Of a DNA stretch of 20,988 nt, positions 13,847 to 20,988 are shown one piece after another. Under the pieces are notes generated by a model that saw nothing but the letters and a program-made list of their open reading frames with translations, searched no databases and had not been told where the DNA came from. The stretch covers positions 13,856 to 34,843 of the forward strand of contig MKSH01000265.1 in assembly GCA_001898095.1 (NCBI GenBank), written 5' to 3'. Each line of letters opens with the position of its first letter. The stretch's first letter is position 1. The position numbers were made by a program, and so were the translations under genes. The DNA is from Solirubrobacterales bacterium 70-9. Lineage in GTDB: Bacteria; Actinomycetota; Thermoleophilia; Solirubrobacterales; 70-9.

Positions 13847-14751
13847 GGACCGTCTACCTCGGCACCTCGGACTTCGCCGCGACCGTCCTTCGCCGGCTCT
13901 CCGACTCGCCGCACAAGCCGAACCTCGTCGTCACCCCGCCGGACAGCCGGCAGGGCCGCGGGCGCAAGGTCTCGCCGCCGCCGGTGGCGATGCTGGCCGA
14001 GGAGATGGGGACCGACCTGCTGCAGGCCGAGAGCGTCAACGACGAGACGGCGCTGGAGCGGATCCGCGTCGCGGCACCCGAGGCGCTGCTCGTCTGCGCC
14101 TTCGGCCAGCTGATCCGCGAGCCGCTCCTCAGTCTCACCGAGATCCTCAACGTGCACCCCTCGCTGCTGCCGCGCTGGCGCGGGGCGGCGCCGATCGAGC
14201 GGGCGATCATGGCGCGCGACCCGGAGACCGGGGTCTGCGTGATGCGCCTCACCGCCGGGCTCGACTCGGGGCCGGTGGCGCTGCGTACGGAGATGCCGCT
14301 CGGGTCGGGCGAGGACTACGGCTCGCTGGCGCCGAAGCTGGCGCAGCTCGGCGGGGACCTGCTGGTCGAGGCGCTCGACCGGCTCGCCGCGGGCACCCTC
14401 GAATTCACCGAGCAGGACGACGGCGCGGCCACCTACGCGGAGAAGATCGAGGCGGGCGAGCGGCGCCTCGATCCGGCGGGCGAGGCCGTCGACCTGGCGG
14501 CACAGGTCCGCGCCCTCACCCCGCACATCGGCGCCTACCTGGAGCTGGCCGACGGCGAGCGGCTCGGCGTGCGCGAGGCGCGCCCGGTCGACGTCGCGGT
14601 CGCCGCGGGCACGGTGAAGGCCGAGTGGGGCGTGCTGCTGGTCGGCTGCGGGCGGGGGACGCTGCGGCTCGACGTGGTCCAGCCCGCGGGCGGCAAGCCG
14701 ATGCCGGTCAAGGCCTACCTGCGCGGTCACCAGCTGCCGAAGCTGGCGTGA
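13843..14751 (+). CDS. fmt: Methionyl-tRNA formyltransferase
   Basis: Fmt formylates initiator Met-tRNA using 10-formyltetrahydrofolate. The 302-residue length is close to the family norm (about 310). The N-terminal catalytic domain has YLGTSDFAATVL, PDSRQGRGRKVSPPPV, FGQLIREPLL, NVHPSLLPRWRGAAPIERAI (Asn103, His105) and LDSGPV (Asp141), the expected catalytic triad (N106, H108, D144 in E. coli). The C-terminal tRNA-binding domain begins near residue 205 (TYAEKIEAGERRLD). GTG 13843 overlaps the def stop; rsmB follows after four bases. Confidence 0.95.
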   Translation: MRTVYLGTSDFAATVLRRLSDSPHKPNLVVTPPDSRQGRGRKVSPPPVAMLAEEMGTDLLQAESVNDETALERIRVAAPEALLVCAFGQLIREPLLSLTEILNVHPSLLPRWRGAAPIERAIMARDPETGVCVMRLTAGLDSGPVALRTEMPLGSGEDYGSLAPKLAQLGGDLLVEALDRLAAGTLEFTEQDDGAATYAEKIEAGERRLDPAGEAVDLAAQVRALTPHIGAYLELADGERLGVREARPVDVAVAAGTVKAEWGVLLVGCGRGTLRLDVVQPAGGKPMPVKAYLRGHQLPKLA

Positions 14752-14755
14752 GGCC

Positions 14756-16126
14756 GTGCCCGTAGTCGCCCCGCGAGCGCTCGCCTTCGAGGTCCTGCGC
14801 GAGACCTTCGAGCGCGGCGCCCACACCGAGCTCGCCTTCCGCGCCGGGGCGGAGAAGCTGGAGCTGGTCGGGCGCGACCGGGCGCAGGCCCAGCGGCTCG
14901 CCTACGGCTCGGTGCAGCGCCGCGGCACCGCCGACGCGGCGATCGAACGCCTCTCCGGGCGGGCGATCCGCCTGCTCGACCCGCCGGTCGCGGCAGCCCT
15001 TCGGCTCGGCCTCTACGAGCTCCTCTTCGCCGACGGGACCCCCGACCACGCCGCCGTCGACCAGGCGGTGGAGCTGGTGAAGATCGCCAAGGCCGGCCAC
15101 GCGAGCGGCTTCGTCAACGCGATCCTGCGCCGCGCCGCGCGCGAGCGCGAGGAGCTGACCGGCGCGTTGCTCGGCGACGACTCGACCCCCGAGGCCGCCG
15201 CGACCGCCCACTCGGCGCCGCTCTGGCTGGCGCGGATGTGGTGGGAGGAGCTTGGCGCCGAGGCGGCGCGCTCGCTGCTCGCCGCCTGCAACGAGCCCGC
15301 CGAGGTGGCGATGCGGGCGGCCGACGGGGCGGCCCGCGCCGACCTGGTGGCGCGCTTGCGCGGCGAGGGGGTCGACGTCTCACCCGCGGCAGGCCCCTGG
15401 CCGCTTGATGTGGCCGAGGCGATGGTCTTCGCCGGCCGGGTCGGCGACTCGGTGCCGCGCCTCGTCGCCGAGGGTGCCCTCACCCCGCAGAGCCGCGGCT
15501 CGGCGGCGGTGGTCGAGGTGCTGGCGCCGCGGCCGGGGGAGACGATGCTCGACCTCTGCGCCGGCCCGGGGATCAAGACCGGCCAGATCGCCGCCCGGAT
15601 GGAGGACCGCGGCGAGGTGATCTCGGTCGAGCTCGACCCGGCGCGTGCCGCCGAGATCGCTGCCCAGAGCGAGCGCCTCAACCTCCGCGGGGTGACGATC
15701 TTCGAGGGCGACGCGACCTCGCTGCCGATGCCCGAGGGCTTCGACCGGATCCTCCTCGACGCGCCCTGCTCGGACCTCGGCACGCTCGCCTCGCGCCCCG
15801 ACGCGCGCTGGCGCAAATCGCCGCGGACGATCGAGCGGGTCGCCGAGGTGCAGGAGAAGGCCCTGTTGTCGGCGGCGAAATTGGTGCGCCCGGGCGGCAC
15901 GCTGGTCTACTCGACCTGCACGATCTCCCGCCGCGAGAACGAGGACCGGGTCGCGGCGCTGCTCGAAGCGAGCGCCGCCGGGCAGGCCCAGGCGCTCGAA
16001 TTGGACGACCTCGGGGCACTCGCCCCCGAACTCGCCTCCACGCACGAGCCACGCACGCTCCAGCTGCGTCCCGACCGCGATCGGACCACCGGATTCTTCA
16101 TCAGCCGACTGACCCGCAATGATTAG
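14756..16126 (+). CDS. rsmB: 16S rRNA (cytosine-5) methyltransferase RsmB (Sun/Fmu)
   Basis: RsmB methylates cytosine 967 (E. coli numbering) of 16S rRNA using S-adenosylmethionine. The 456-residue protein has an N-terminal NusB-like RNA-binding domain (about 5-140, with RLGLYELLF and GFVNAILRR). The Rossmann methyltransferase domain follows, with LDLCAGPGIKTGQIA (SAM loop; most relatives read CAAPGGKT), SVELDPARAAEIAAQSERL, DAPCSDLGTLASRPDARWRK (Cys338) and VYSTCTISRRENE (catalytic Cys388), ending at TTGFFISRL. Start GTG 14756 is 4 bases after fmt, consistent with the def-fmt-rsmB operon. The SAM is supplied by metK nearby. Confidence 0.94.
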   Translation: MPVVAPRALAFEVLRETFERGAHTELAFRAGAEKLELVGRDRAQAQRLAYGSVQRRGTADAAIERLSGRAIRLLDPPVAAALRLGLYELLFADGTPDHAAVDQAVELVKIAKAGHASGFVNAILRRAAREREELTGALLGDDSTPEAAATAHSAPLWLARMWWEELGAEAARSLLAACNEPAEVAMRAADGAARADLVARLRGEGVDVSPAAGPWPLDVAEAMVFAGRVGDSVPRLVAEGALTPQSRGSAAVVEVLAPRPGETMLDLCAGPGIKTGQIAARMEDRGEVISVELDPARAAEIAAQSERLNLRGVTIFEGDATSLPMPEGFDRILLDAPCSDLGTLASRPDARWRKSPRTIERVAEVQEKALLSAAKLVRPGGTLVYSTCTISRRENEDRVAALLEASAAGQAQALELDDLGALAPELASTHEPRTLQLRPDRDRTTGFFISRLTRND

Positions 16127-16147
16127 ACCGATGTTGGAGGCGGGAGC

Positions 16148-16369
16148 ATGACCAGCGTCCTTGACCGCGCGCCTTGCCCGAACTGCGGCGAGCCGTGGCT
16201 GCGCCCGACCCAGTTGCCGGGCCGCCTGCGCTGCGTCAACTGCCTGAGCCGCTTCGAACTCGTCTCCCAGTGTCCCGAGTGCGGCGAACACCAGACGATC
16301 GCCCGGATGACCCACACGGCCGACATGCAGTGCCAGACGTGTGGGGCCAGCATGTTGAAACCAACCTGA
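16148..16369 (+). CDS. Small double zinc-ribbon protein
   Basis: The product has 73 residues with four CxxC knuckles: Cys10/13, Cys29/32, Cys42/45 and Cys62/65, giving two predicted zinc sites. There is no other domain. A perfect GGAGG at 16136-16140, 7 bases before the ATG, gives it the clearest Shine-Dalgarno in the window, unlike its leaderless-looking neighbours. The start is 21 bases after rsmB, so it is probably the last gene of that operon. The layout recalls small ribosome- or nucleic acid-associated zinc ribbons, but no specific function is recognisable. Confidence 0.75.
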   Translation: MTSVLDRAPCPNCGEPWLRPTQLPGRLRCVNCLSRFELVSQCPECGEHQTIARMTHTADMQCQTCGASMLKPT

Positions 16370-16415
16370 GCGCTCCGCCATCTCCGTTAGGTCTACGCGA
16401 ATCCACCAAAGCGTG

Positions 16416-16422
16416 TAGAAAT
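16416..16422 (+). promoter_or_regulatory. -10-like TAGAAAT box before the helicase-nuclease gene
   Basis: TAGAAAT ends 8 bases before the ATG at 16430, again without a Shine-Dalgarno in the 60-base gap after the zinc-ribbon gene. Candidate leaderless promoter for the large gene. Confidence 0.4.
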
Positions 16423-16429
16423 CCCTCGG

Positions 16430-19400
16430 ATGTCCGTCGATATCACTGGGGATGATCGCATTGAGGTTGTCGGGGAGAGCTTCTACCGGGCCGCCCTGGG
16501 ACGAATTGCCGCGGCTGCCGGCCCATCCCGGGTCGTCTCGGCGTCGCTTGTGCCCGACCCGTCGAACCCATATGACCGCAACGCCGTGCGGGTGGAGATC
16601 GAGGGCGAATTGGTCGGACACCTTCCGCGCGATCTCGCGGCCTTGGTTGCGAGATCGATCGCGGAACTCGCGCGGCAAGGCCCCGTCACCACCAAGGCCG
16701 AGCTGCGCGGAGACCCAGACTCGGACCTCGGCTGCGGCGTAGCTCTTTGGCTCGAGGCCGGTCGCCTCGGCCTGGTGGTCGAAGACGGCGAGGATGAGGA
16801 TTCGGTCTTCGATGTGCCGGACATGGTCAGCGCGATGGTCAACCCTCTCGCGGAAGGCGCAACCGGTCAGCTCAAGAGCGAGACCGTCGAACGACGTCGG
16901 CCGACGGTCGAACGCGCCGTCGAGAGCTGGAAGACCGAGCTGATCGACCTGTCGGGCCGAAACCGGCTTCTCTACATGCGAGATCTTCGGGCCGGAACGC
17001 TCTCCTTCGACGAGTCCTCGCGCGCGGCCCTGATGGAACTCGTGGCCGGCAAGCGGGTGGCCCTGTCACGGATCGTTCCGCGCTCGAAGCAGCGGGAGAA
17101 CCCACAGGCGAAATTATCCCCCTTCGAAGACGCCGTCAGACGGATGCGGACGATCGCCCGCACCGCTCGCACCTACGCCGAGGAGCGTGGCGTCCGCACC
17201 CTCTTCCTCGCCTGCGGGGTGGCGACCTGGAGGAGCGATCGCGCCAGTCGACCACCCGCGGCCCCCGTCCTCCTCGTGCCACTCGAGATCAAGCCACGCG
17301 GCGCCAGCCAGCAGGACTTCGACCTCTCCCTCGCCGGCGAGCTCGAGGTCAATCCGACCCTGCTTCACCTGCTCAGGGTCGAATTCAACCTCGAGATCGA
17401 CGATCGCGAGCTTCACGAACATGGCGATATGGATGGGGTCATCGACACTCCAGAGGAGCTTCGCCTCGCCTACGACTGGCTCACCGCCAAGGCTCGTCAG
17501 GTTGCGGATTGGGCGATCGCGGACCGGTTCGTGGTGGGAAACCTCTGGTACGCCAAACTTCCGATGGTCAAAGACCTGGAAGGTTCGATCGACCTGCTTG
17601 CGGGGAGTGATGTCGCGGCGGCGTTCGCGGGCGATGCCGAGGCGCGAGCGGCCGTGGCCTCCGGCCGGCAGAGCGAGCCTCGCACGCTGGGAGATGTGGA
17701 CTCGCTCACGCCAGCGCGCGAGTTCAACATCTTGGATTCGGATTCCAGCCAGAGTCTCGCGATCGCCCGCGCGCGCAGTGGCGAAAACCTCGTCCTTCGT
17801 GGGCCGCCGGGCACGGGGAAGAGCCAGACGATCGCGAACCTGATCTGCACTGCCATCGGTGAGGGCAAGCGCGTGCTCTTCGTGGCCGAGAAGCGGGCTG
17901 CGATCGAGGCTGTCACCAAGCGTCTCGACGGTGCCGACCTCGGCGGGCTGATCCTCGACCTGCACCGGGGCTCCGAGTCGCGCAAATGGCTGTCATCCCA
18001 GCTGGCGGAATCGCTTGCGGCTATCGGAGAAAGCGTGCCGGTCGACAGCGTCGCTTTGGACGCGCGGCTGGAGTGGTCTCGATCCTCGTTGCGGGACCAC
18101 ACCATTGCGCTCCATCAGCAGAACCCACCGTGGGACCTATCCGTCTTCGACGCCCAGATGGCTGTTCTTTCGCACGGTCGGCCAAGCGTCGCTGCCCGCC
18201 TCCGAGGCCCCGATCTCGAACGGGTGGGCGAGCCGGAGATGGACCAGCTATCGGAGTCGCTCAGCGATCTCATAATTCTGGACGGCCTTTCGCTGAAGGC
18301 GAAGGAGTCCCCGTGGTCGAGTGCGTCGGTGGCGAGCGGAGATGGCGTGCGCGAGGCCGATCGGCTCGTTTCCGAGCTGCGGGAACGAGCGCCGGTCCTG
18401 TTGGCACGGTTTTCCGCTCCCGTCGACGGTGGTCGCACCTCCCTGCCGGCGCCGACGAACCTGGCTCAGAGCGATGAGCTGCTCGAACTGTGGGTCGCGA
18501 CGAAGCGGTGCGGTGAAAAGTTCGATCTTGGGTTGTTCGAGTCGGATCTGGATGCGCTGACGACGAGCCTGGAGCCCATGAATGGCTCGGCGTTGACTCG
18601 TTTGATCGCGGGGATCACCTCATCCGAGTTCAAGACGGCTCGAGCGGCGGTGGGAACCCATTTGAAGGGGTCGACGGCAAAGAGCTCGCCCCGCGAGATC
18701 TTTGCCGGTCTGGAAGACTGTCGGAACCTGCAGGCCAGATGGGGCTCATGGGCATCGACCCCGGGCGAGCCTTGGTTCCCTGCGGAGCTCGAGGTGATCA
18801 ACGACGAAAAGGAGGCTTTCGTCGCTGGGCTCAGGAGGCTCGGGGAGATCTTGGGACTGGATCTGCTTTCGCTCGAGTACCCCGAGATCGTCACTCGACT
18901 GAATTCACTCGCCTCGCATCGGGACACGCTGATTGCGCTTCCCCGTATCGCGGCGGCCAGGTCGCGGTTCGACGAGTACGCCCTTTCCGGGTTCCTCCGG
19001 GAGCTCGAAAGCGAACAGGCCCTCCTGCCGGACGCGCCCGCCGAGCTCCATCGAGTCTGGTGGATGTCCGTCGCGGACCATCTGATGAGCCTGCCGGCGG
19101 CTGACGAGCTGGTCGCCTTCCGCGGCGAGCGTCAGGCGCGGCTCGCCGAAGAATTCAAGGACTTCGACAAGGAACATGTGGTGGCGACGGCAGATCAAGT
19201 GCGCCGGCTGGCCGCCCAGCGTGCCGTCGCGGCGATGGATGAATTCCCGGATCAGGCTCAGCTCGTTCGTGCGCAGACCAAACGCAAACGCGGGCACCTG
19301 CCGATCCGGGACTTCTTCGATCGCGCTCCCGACGTCGTCACCAGCCTGCGTCCCTGTTGGGTCATGAGTCCGCTCCTGGTGTCCCAGCTGATCCCGTCGG

Positions 19401-20941
19401 GTCGCGACTATTTCGACCTGGTCATCTTCGACGAGGCGAGTCAGGTGAGGCCTGTGGATGCGCTGACCTCGATCGTGCGCGGTCGGCAGCTCGTCGTGGC
19501 AGGTGACGAGCACCAGCTGCCGCCGACGATGTTCTTCGACGCCACCGCGAGCGGCGACGAAGCGCAGCCGGAGGACGCCGACTCCACCGAGATCGCTGAC
19601 TTCGAGTCACTTCTCGATTTCCTGCTCACGATTTTCGATGCGGAGATGCTGCGCTGGCACTACCGAAGTCGAGACGAGCGCCTGATCAGCTTCTCCAACC
19701 AGGAGATATATGAAGGCGGGCTGACGACCTTCCCAGGGGTGGTGTCCCATGACGTCCTACGTCATGTCGCGATCGATGCGGTCCCGGAGGCCGACGAGAA
19801 TCGTGTCAGCCCGCGCGCTGAGGTCGACCGCGTGGTCGAGCTGGTGGTCGAGCACGCCACCCAGCGCCCCGAGGAGAGCCTCGGTGTGATCGCTCTCGGC
19901 ATCAGGCACGCGGAGGCGATCGAAGAGGGTCTCTTGGCGGCACTCCCAGAACACCCCGATCTTGAGCCCTTTTTTGCCGAGGACCGAGACGAGCGCTTCT
20001 TCGTCAAGAACCTCGAGCGCGTCCAAGGGGACGAGCGCGACGCCATCATCCTTGCCGTCGGCTACGGCAAGGACCCGGATGGCACGTTGCCGCACCGGTT
20101 CGGGCCCTTGAACAACGCCGGTGGAGAGCGACGGCTGAACGTCGCGGTCACGCGGGCAAAACGTCGGATGACCGTGGTTTCCTCGTTCAGGGCGGAGGAC
20201 ATCGATGAGCGACGTTCGGGGGCGGAAGGGGTTCGCCTTCTGCGTGCATATCTCGACTATGCCGCTCGCGGCGGTGAGGCGAGTGAGCTTTCGTCGGCCG
20301 CCGAGCGAGCGACGCCGATCCACGCGCAGGTCGCCGGTGCGCTCATGAACGCCGGAATGGAGTCCGAGCTGATGGTGGGAGTCTCTTCGGACCGGATCGA
20401 CGTAGCGGTGGCTGATCCTGCCACCGGTCGACCCAGGGTCGCCGTCGAGATGGATGGCTCCGCCTATGCTGGAAGGCCGTCGGTCCGCGATCGCGATCGG
20501 TTGCGCCCGGAACAGTTGGAACGCCTTGGCTGGGGACACGTGGTCACCTGGACCCAGGATTGGTATCGGGACCCTGCCGGCGCCGCCGGCCGACTGGTCG
20601 ACGAGGTCAACGAGCGGATGACGCTTGCCCTCCACGGAGAAGCGCCCGTCGAGGGTGGAGGCCCCGAACCCTTGGTCGAAGGCCCCTCGGACCTCGCCGT
20701 GAAGGAAGGCGGAGTGAGCTCCGTGCGCGGACCGCGGCCCTCGTTCCCGGCGGATCGCTCGGCGATCACGGATTGGCCGCTTGCCGATCTGGTCCGACTG
20801 GGCAGGTGGATCGAGTCCGACGGGCGCCTTCGGACCGAAGAGGACCTCAAGACGGTGCTGCTGGAAGAACTAGGCATCAAGCGGAGGGGTTCGCGCGTCG
20901 TGAGGGTCTTGGACGAAGTAGTTGCCCGAATGCGCGCCTGA
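16430..20941 (+). CDS. HIRAN-DUF4011-SF1 helicase-Vsr/MTES_1575-type nuclease, putative single-gene defence protein
   Basis: This giant 1503-residue protein shows, in order: a HIRAN-like region (about 5-75: VVGESFYRAALGRI, DPSNPYDRNAVRV, VGHLPRD); DUF4011 (about 165-400: WKTELIDLSGRNRLLYMRD); an SF1 helicase with Walker A GPPGTGKS (458-465, Lys464), motif II DEAS (1001-1004), GDEHQLPPT, WHYRSRDERLISFSN, VQGDERD (1198-1204) and VAVTRAK (Arg1242); and a C-terminal PD-(D/E)xK region like Vsr/REase_MTES_1575, with Asp1324, Glu1340-Met-Asp1342, RDRDRLR and LGWGHVVTWTQDW. A final block (RWIESDGRLRTEEDLKTVLL) resembles a small C-terminal helical domain of relatives. DUF4011-helicase-Vsr proteins have been reported as anti-phage (from memory, the Hhe type). 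More A/T third positions than in neighbours suggest transfer. Substrate is unknown. Confidence 0.85.
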   Translation: MSVDITGDDRIEVVGESFYRAALGRIAAAAGPSRVVSASLVPDPSNPYDRNAVRVEIEGELVGHLPRDLAALVARSIAELARQGPVTTKAELRGDPDSDLGCGVALWLEAGRLGLVVEDGEDEDSVFDVPDMVSAMVNPLAEGATGQLKSETVERRRPTVERAVESWKTELIDLSGRNRLLYMRDLRAGTLSFDESSRAALMELVAGKRVALSRIVPRSKQRENPQAKLSPFEDAVRRMRTIARTARTYAEERGVRTLFLACGVATWRSDRASRPPAAPVLLVPLEIKPRGASQQDFDLSLAGELEVNPTLLHLLRVEFNLEIDDRELHEHGDMDGVIDTPEELRLAYDWLTAKARQVADWAIADRFVVGNLWYAKLPMVKDLEGSIDLLAGSDVAAAFAGDAEARAAVASGRQSEPRTLGDVDSLTPAREFNILDSDSSQSLAIARARSGENLVLRGPPGTGKSQTIANLICTAIGEGKRVLFVAEKRAAIEAVTKRLDGADLGGLILDLHRGSESRKWLSSQLAESLAAIGESVPVDSVALDARLEWSRSSLRDHTIALHQQNPPWDLSVFDAQMAVLSHGRPSVAARLRGPDLERVGEPEMDQLSESLSDLIILDGLSLKAKESPWSSASVASGDGVREADRLVSELRERAPVLLARFSAPVDGGRTSLPAPTNLAQSDELLELWVATKRCGEKFDLGLFESDLDALTTSLEPMNGSALTRLIAGITSSEFKTARAAVGTHLKGSTAKSSPREIFAGLEDCRNLQARWGSWASTPGEPWFPAELEVINDEKEAFVAGLRRLGEILGLDLLSLEYPEIVTRLNSLASHRDTLIALPRIAAARSRFDEYALSGFLRELESEQALLPDAPAELHRVWWMSVADHLMSLPAADELVAFRGERQARLAEEFKDFDKEHVVATADQVRRLAAQRAVAAMDEFPDQAQLVRAQTKRKRGHLPIRDFFDRAPDVVTSLRPCWVMSPLLVSQLIPSGRDYFDLVIFDEASQVRPVDALTSIVRGRQLVVAGDEHQLPPTMFFDATASGDEAQPEDADSTEIADFESLLDFLLTIFDAEMLRWHYRSRDERLISFSNQEIYEGGLTTFPGVVSHDVLRHVAIDAVPEADENRVSPRAEVDRVVELVVEHATQRPEESLGVIALGIRHAEAIEEGLLAALPEHPDLEPFFAEDRDERFFVKNLERVQGDERDAIILAVGYGKDPDGTLPHRFGPLNNAGGERRLNVAVTRAKRRMTVVSSFRAEDIDERRSGAEGVRLLRAYLDYAARGGEASELSSAAERATPIHAQVAGALMNAGMESELMVGVSSDRIDVAVADPATGRPRVAVEMDGSAYAGRPSVRDRDRLRPEQLERLGWGHVVTWTQDWYRDPAGAAGRLVDEVNERMTLALHGEAPVEGGGPEPLVEGPSDLAVKEGGVSSVRGPRPSFPADRSAITDWPLADLVRLGRWIESDGRLRTEEDLKTVLLEELGIKRRGSRVVRVLDEVVARMRA

Positions 20942-20962
20942 CGTTGGCGCGCCCTCTTCCTT

Positions 20963-20968
20963 TAGGTT
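20963..20968 (+). promoter_or_regulatory. -10-like TAGGTT box 7 bases before the last ATG
   Basis: TAGGTT ends exactly 7 bases before ATG 20975 with no Shine-Dalgarno between. It repeats the spacing seen at aroA, cmk, metK and def. Confidence 0.4.
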
Positions 20969-20974
20969 GCGAGC

Positions 20975-20988
20975 ATGAGCGACCGATT
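20975..20988 (+). CDS. Start of an unidentified gene, cut by the right edge
   Basis: Only Met-Ser-Asp-Arg plus two bases are visible. The start is supported by the TAGGTT box 7 bases upstream and by its position 33 bases after the helicase stop. No product can be named. Confidence 0.45.

Noticed and set aside
16393..16418. CTACGC / GCGTGTAG weak dyad before the helicase gene
   Set aside because: It is short and needs a gap or wobble pairing; it overlaps the likely promoter, but there is no further support.
19748..19766. Inverted repeat CATGACG/CGTCATG inside the helicase gene
   Set aside because: A 7-bp stem within a 4.5-kb coding sequence is expected by chance, and the codons continue normally.
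1..20988. CRISPR array, tRNA, rRNA, insertion sequence or integrase
   Set aside because: No regularly spaced repeats, tRNA-like cloverleaf, rRNA signature or transposase motif was seen anywhere in the window; short tRNAs could not be searched computationally, but no gap is large and unexplained.

Overview
The window is a very GC-rich bacterial chromosome segment. It is densely packed with housekeeping genes, nearly all on the + strand. I infer an actinobacterium, most likely of class Thermoleophilia (Solirubrobacterales-like). The reasons are strong G/C third-position bias, several starts with a TAnnnT box exactly 7 bases before the ATG and no Shine-Dalgarno (leaderless mRNA style), an AroH-class chorismate mutase in an aromatic operon, and AbiEi/DUF559-type proteins scattered among core genes. 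The taxonomic call is inference, since no rRNA or marker search was possible.

Positions 1-8130 hold an aromatic amino acid / shikimate block. At the left edge is a truncated minus-strand AbiEi-like regulator. Divergent from it run aroH (chorismate mutase), hisC (aminotransferase, probably serving aromatic substrates), aroF (DAHP synthase), tyrA (prephenate dehydrogenase with ACT domain) and aroA (EPSP synthase), then cmk and der. Together these cover the first step of the shikimate pathway, EPSP synthase, and the chorismate-to-tyrosine/phenylalanine branch. A 346-base gap before aroF carries a promoter, a 32-codon leader peptide ending in a cluster of Tyr-Tyr-Trp and Phe codons, and competing RNA stems. 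This looks like an aromatic amino acid attenuator.

Positions 8158-10913 hold metK, an AbiEi-like/DUF559 nuclease-fold fusion protein, and a minus-strand membrane PH-domain protein. Positions 10952-16369 hold priA, def, fmt and rsmB, a common replication-restart/translation cluster, followed by a small zinc-ribbon protein. Positions 16430-20941 hold one 1503-residue protein with HIRAN, DUF4011, SF1 helicase and Vsr-like nuclease regions, probably a single-gene anti-invader system. The last 14 bases start another gene.

The most notable observations are: (1) the aromatic leader peptide/attenuator; (2) both AbiEi-like genes have a long inverted repeat centred on their own start codon, with ATG in the loop, although the arm sequences differ; (3) a 20-bp inverted repeat forms the coding 3' tail of cmk; (4) a recurrent leaderless-promoter signature; (5) the helicase-nuclease gene.
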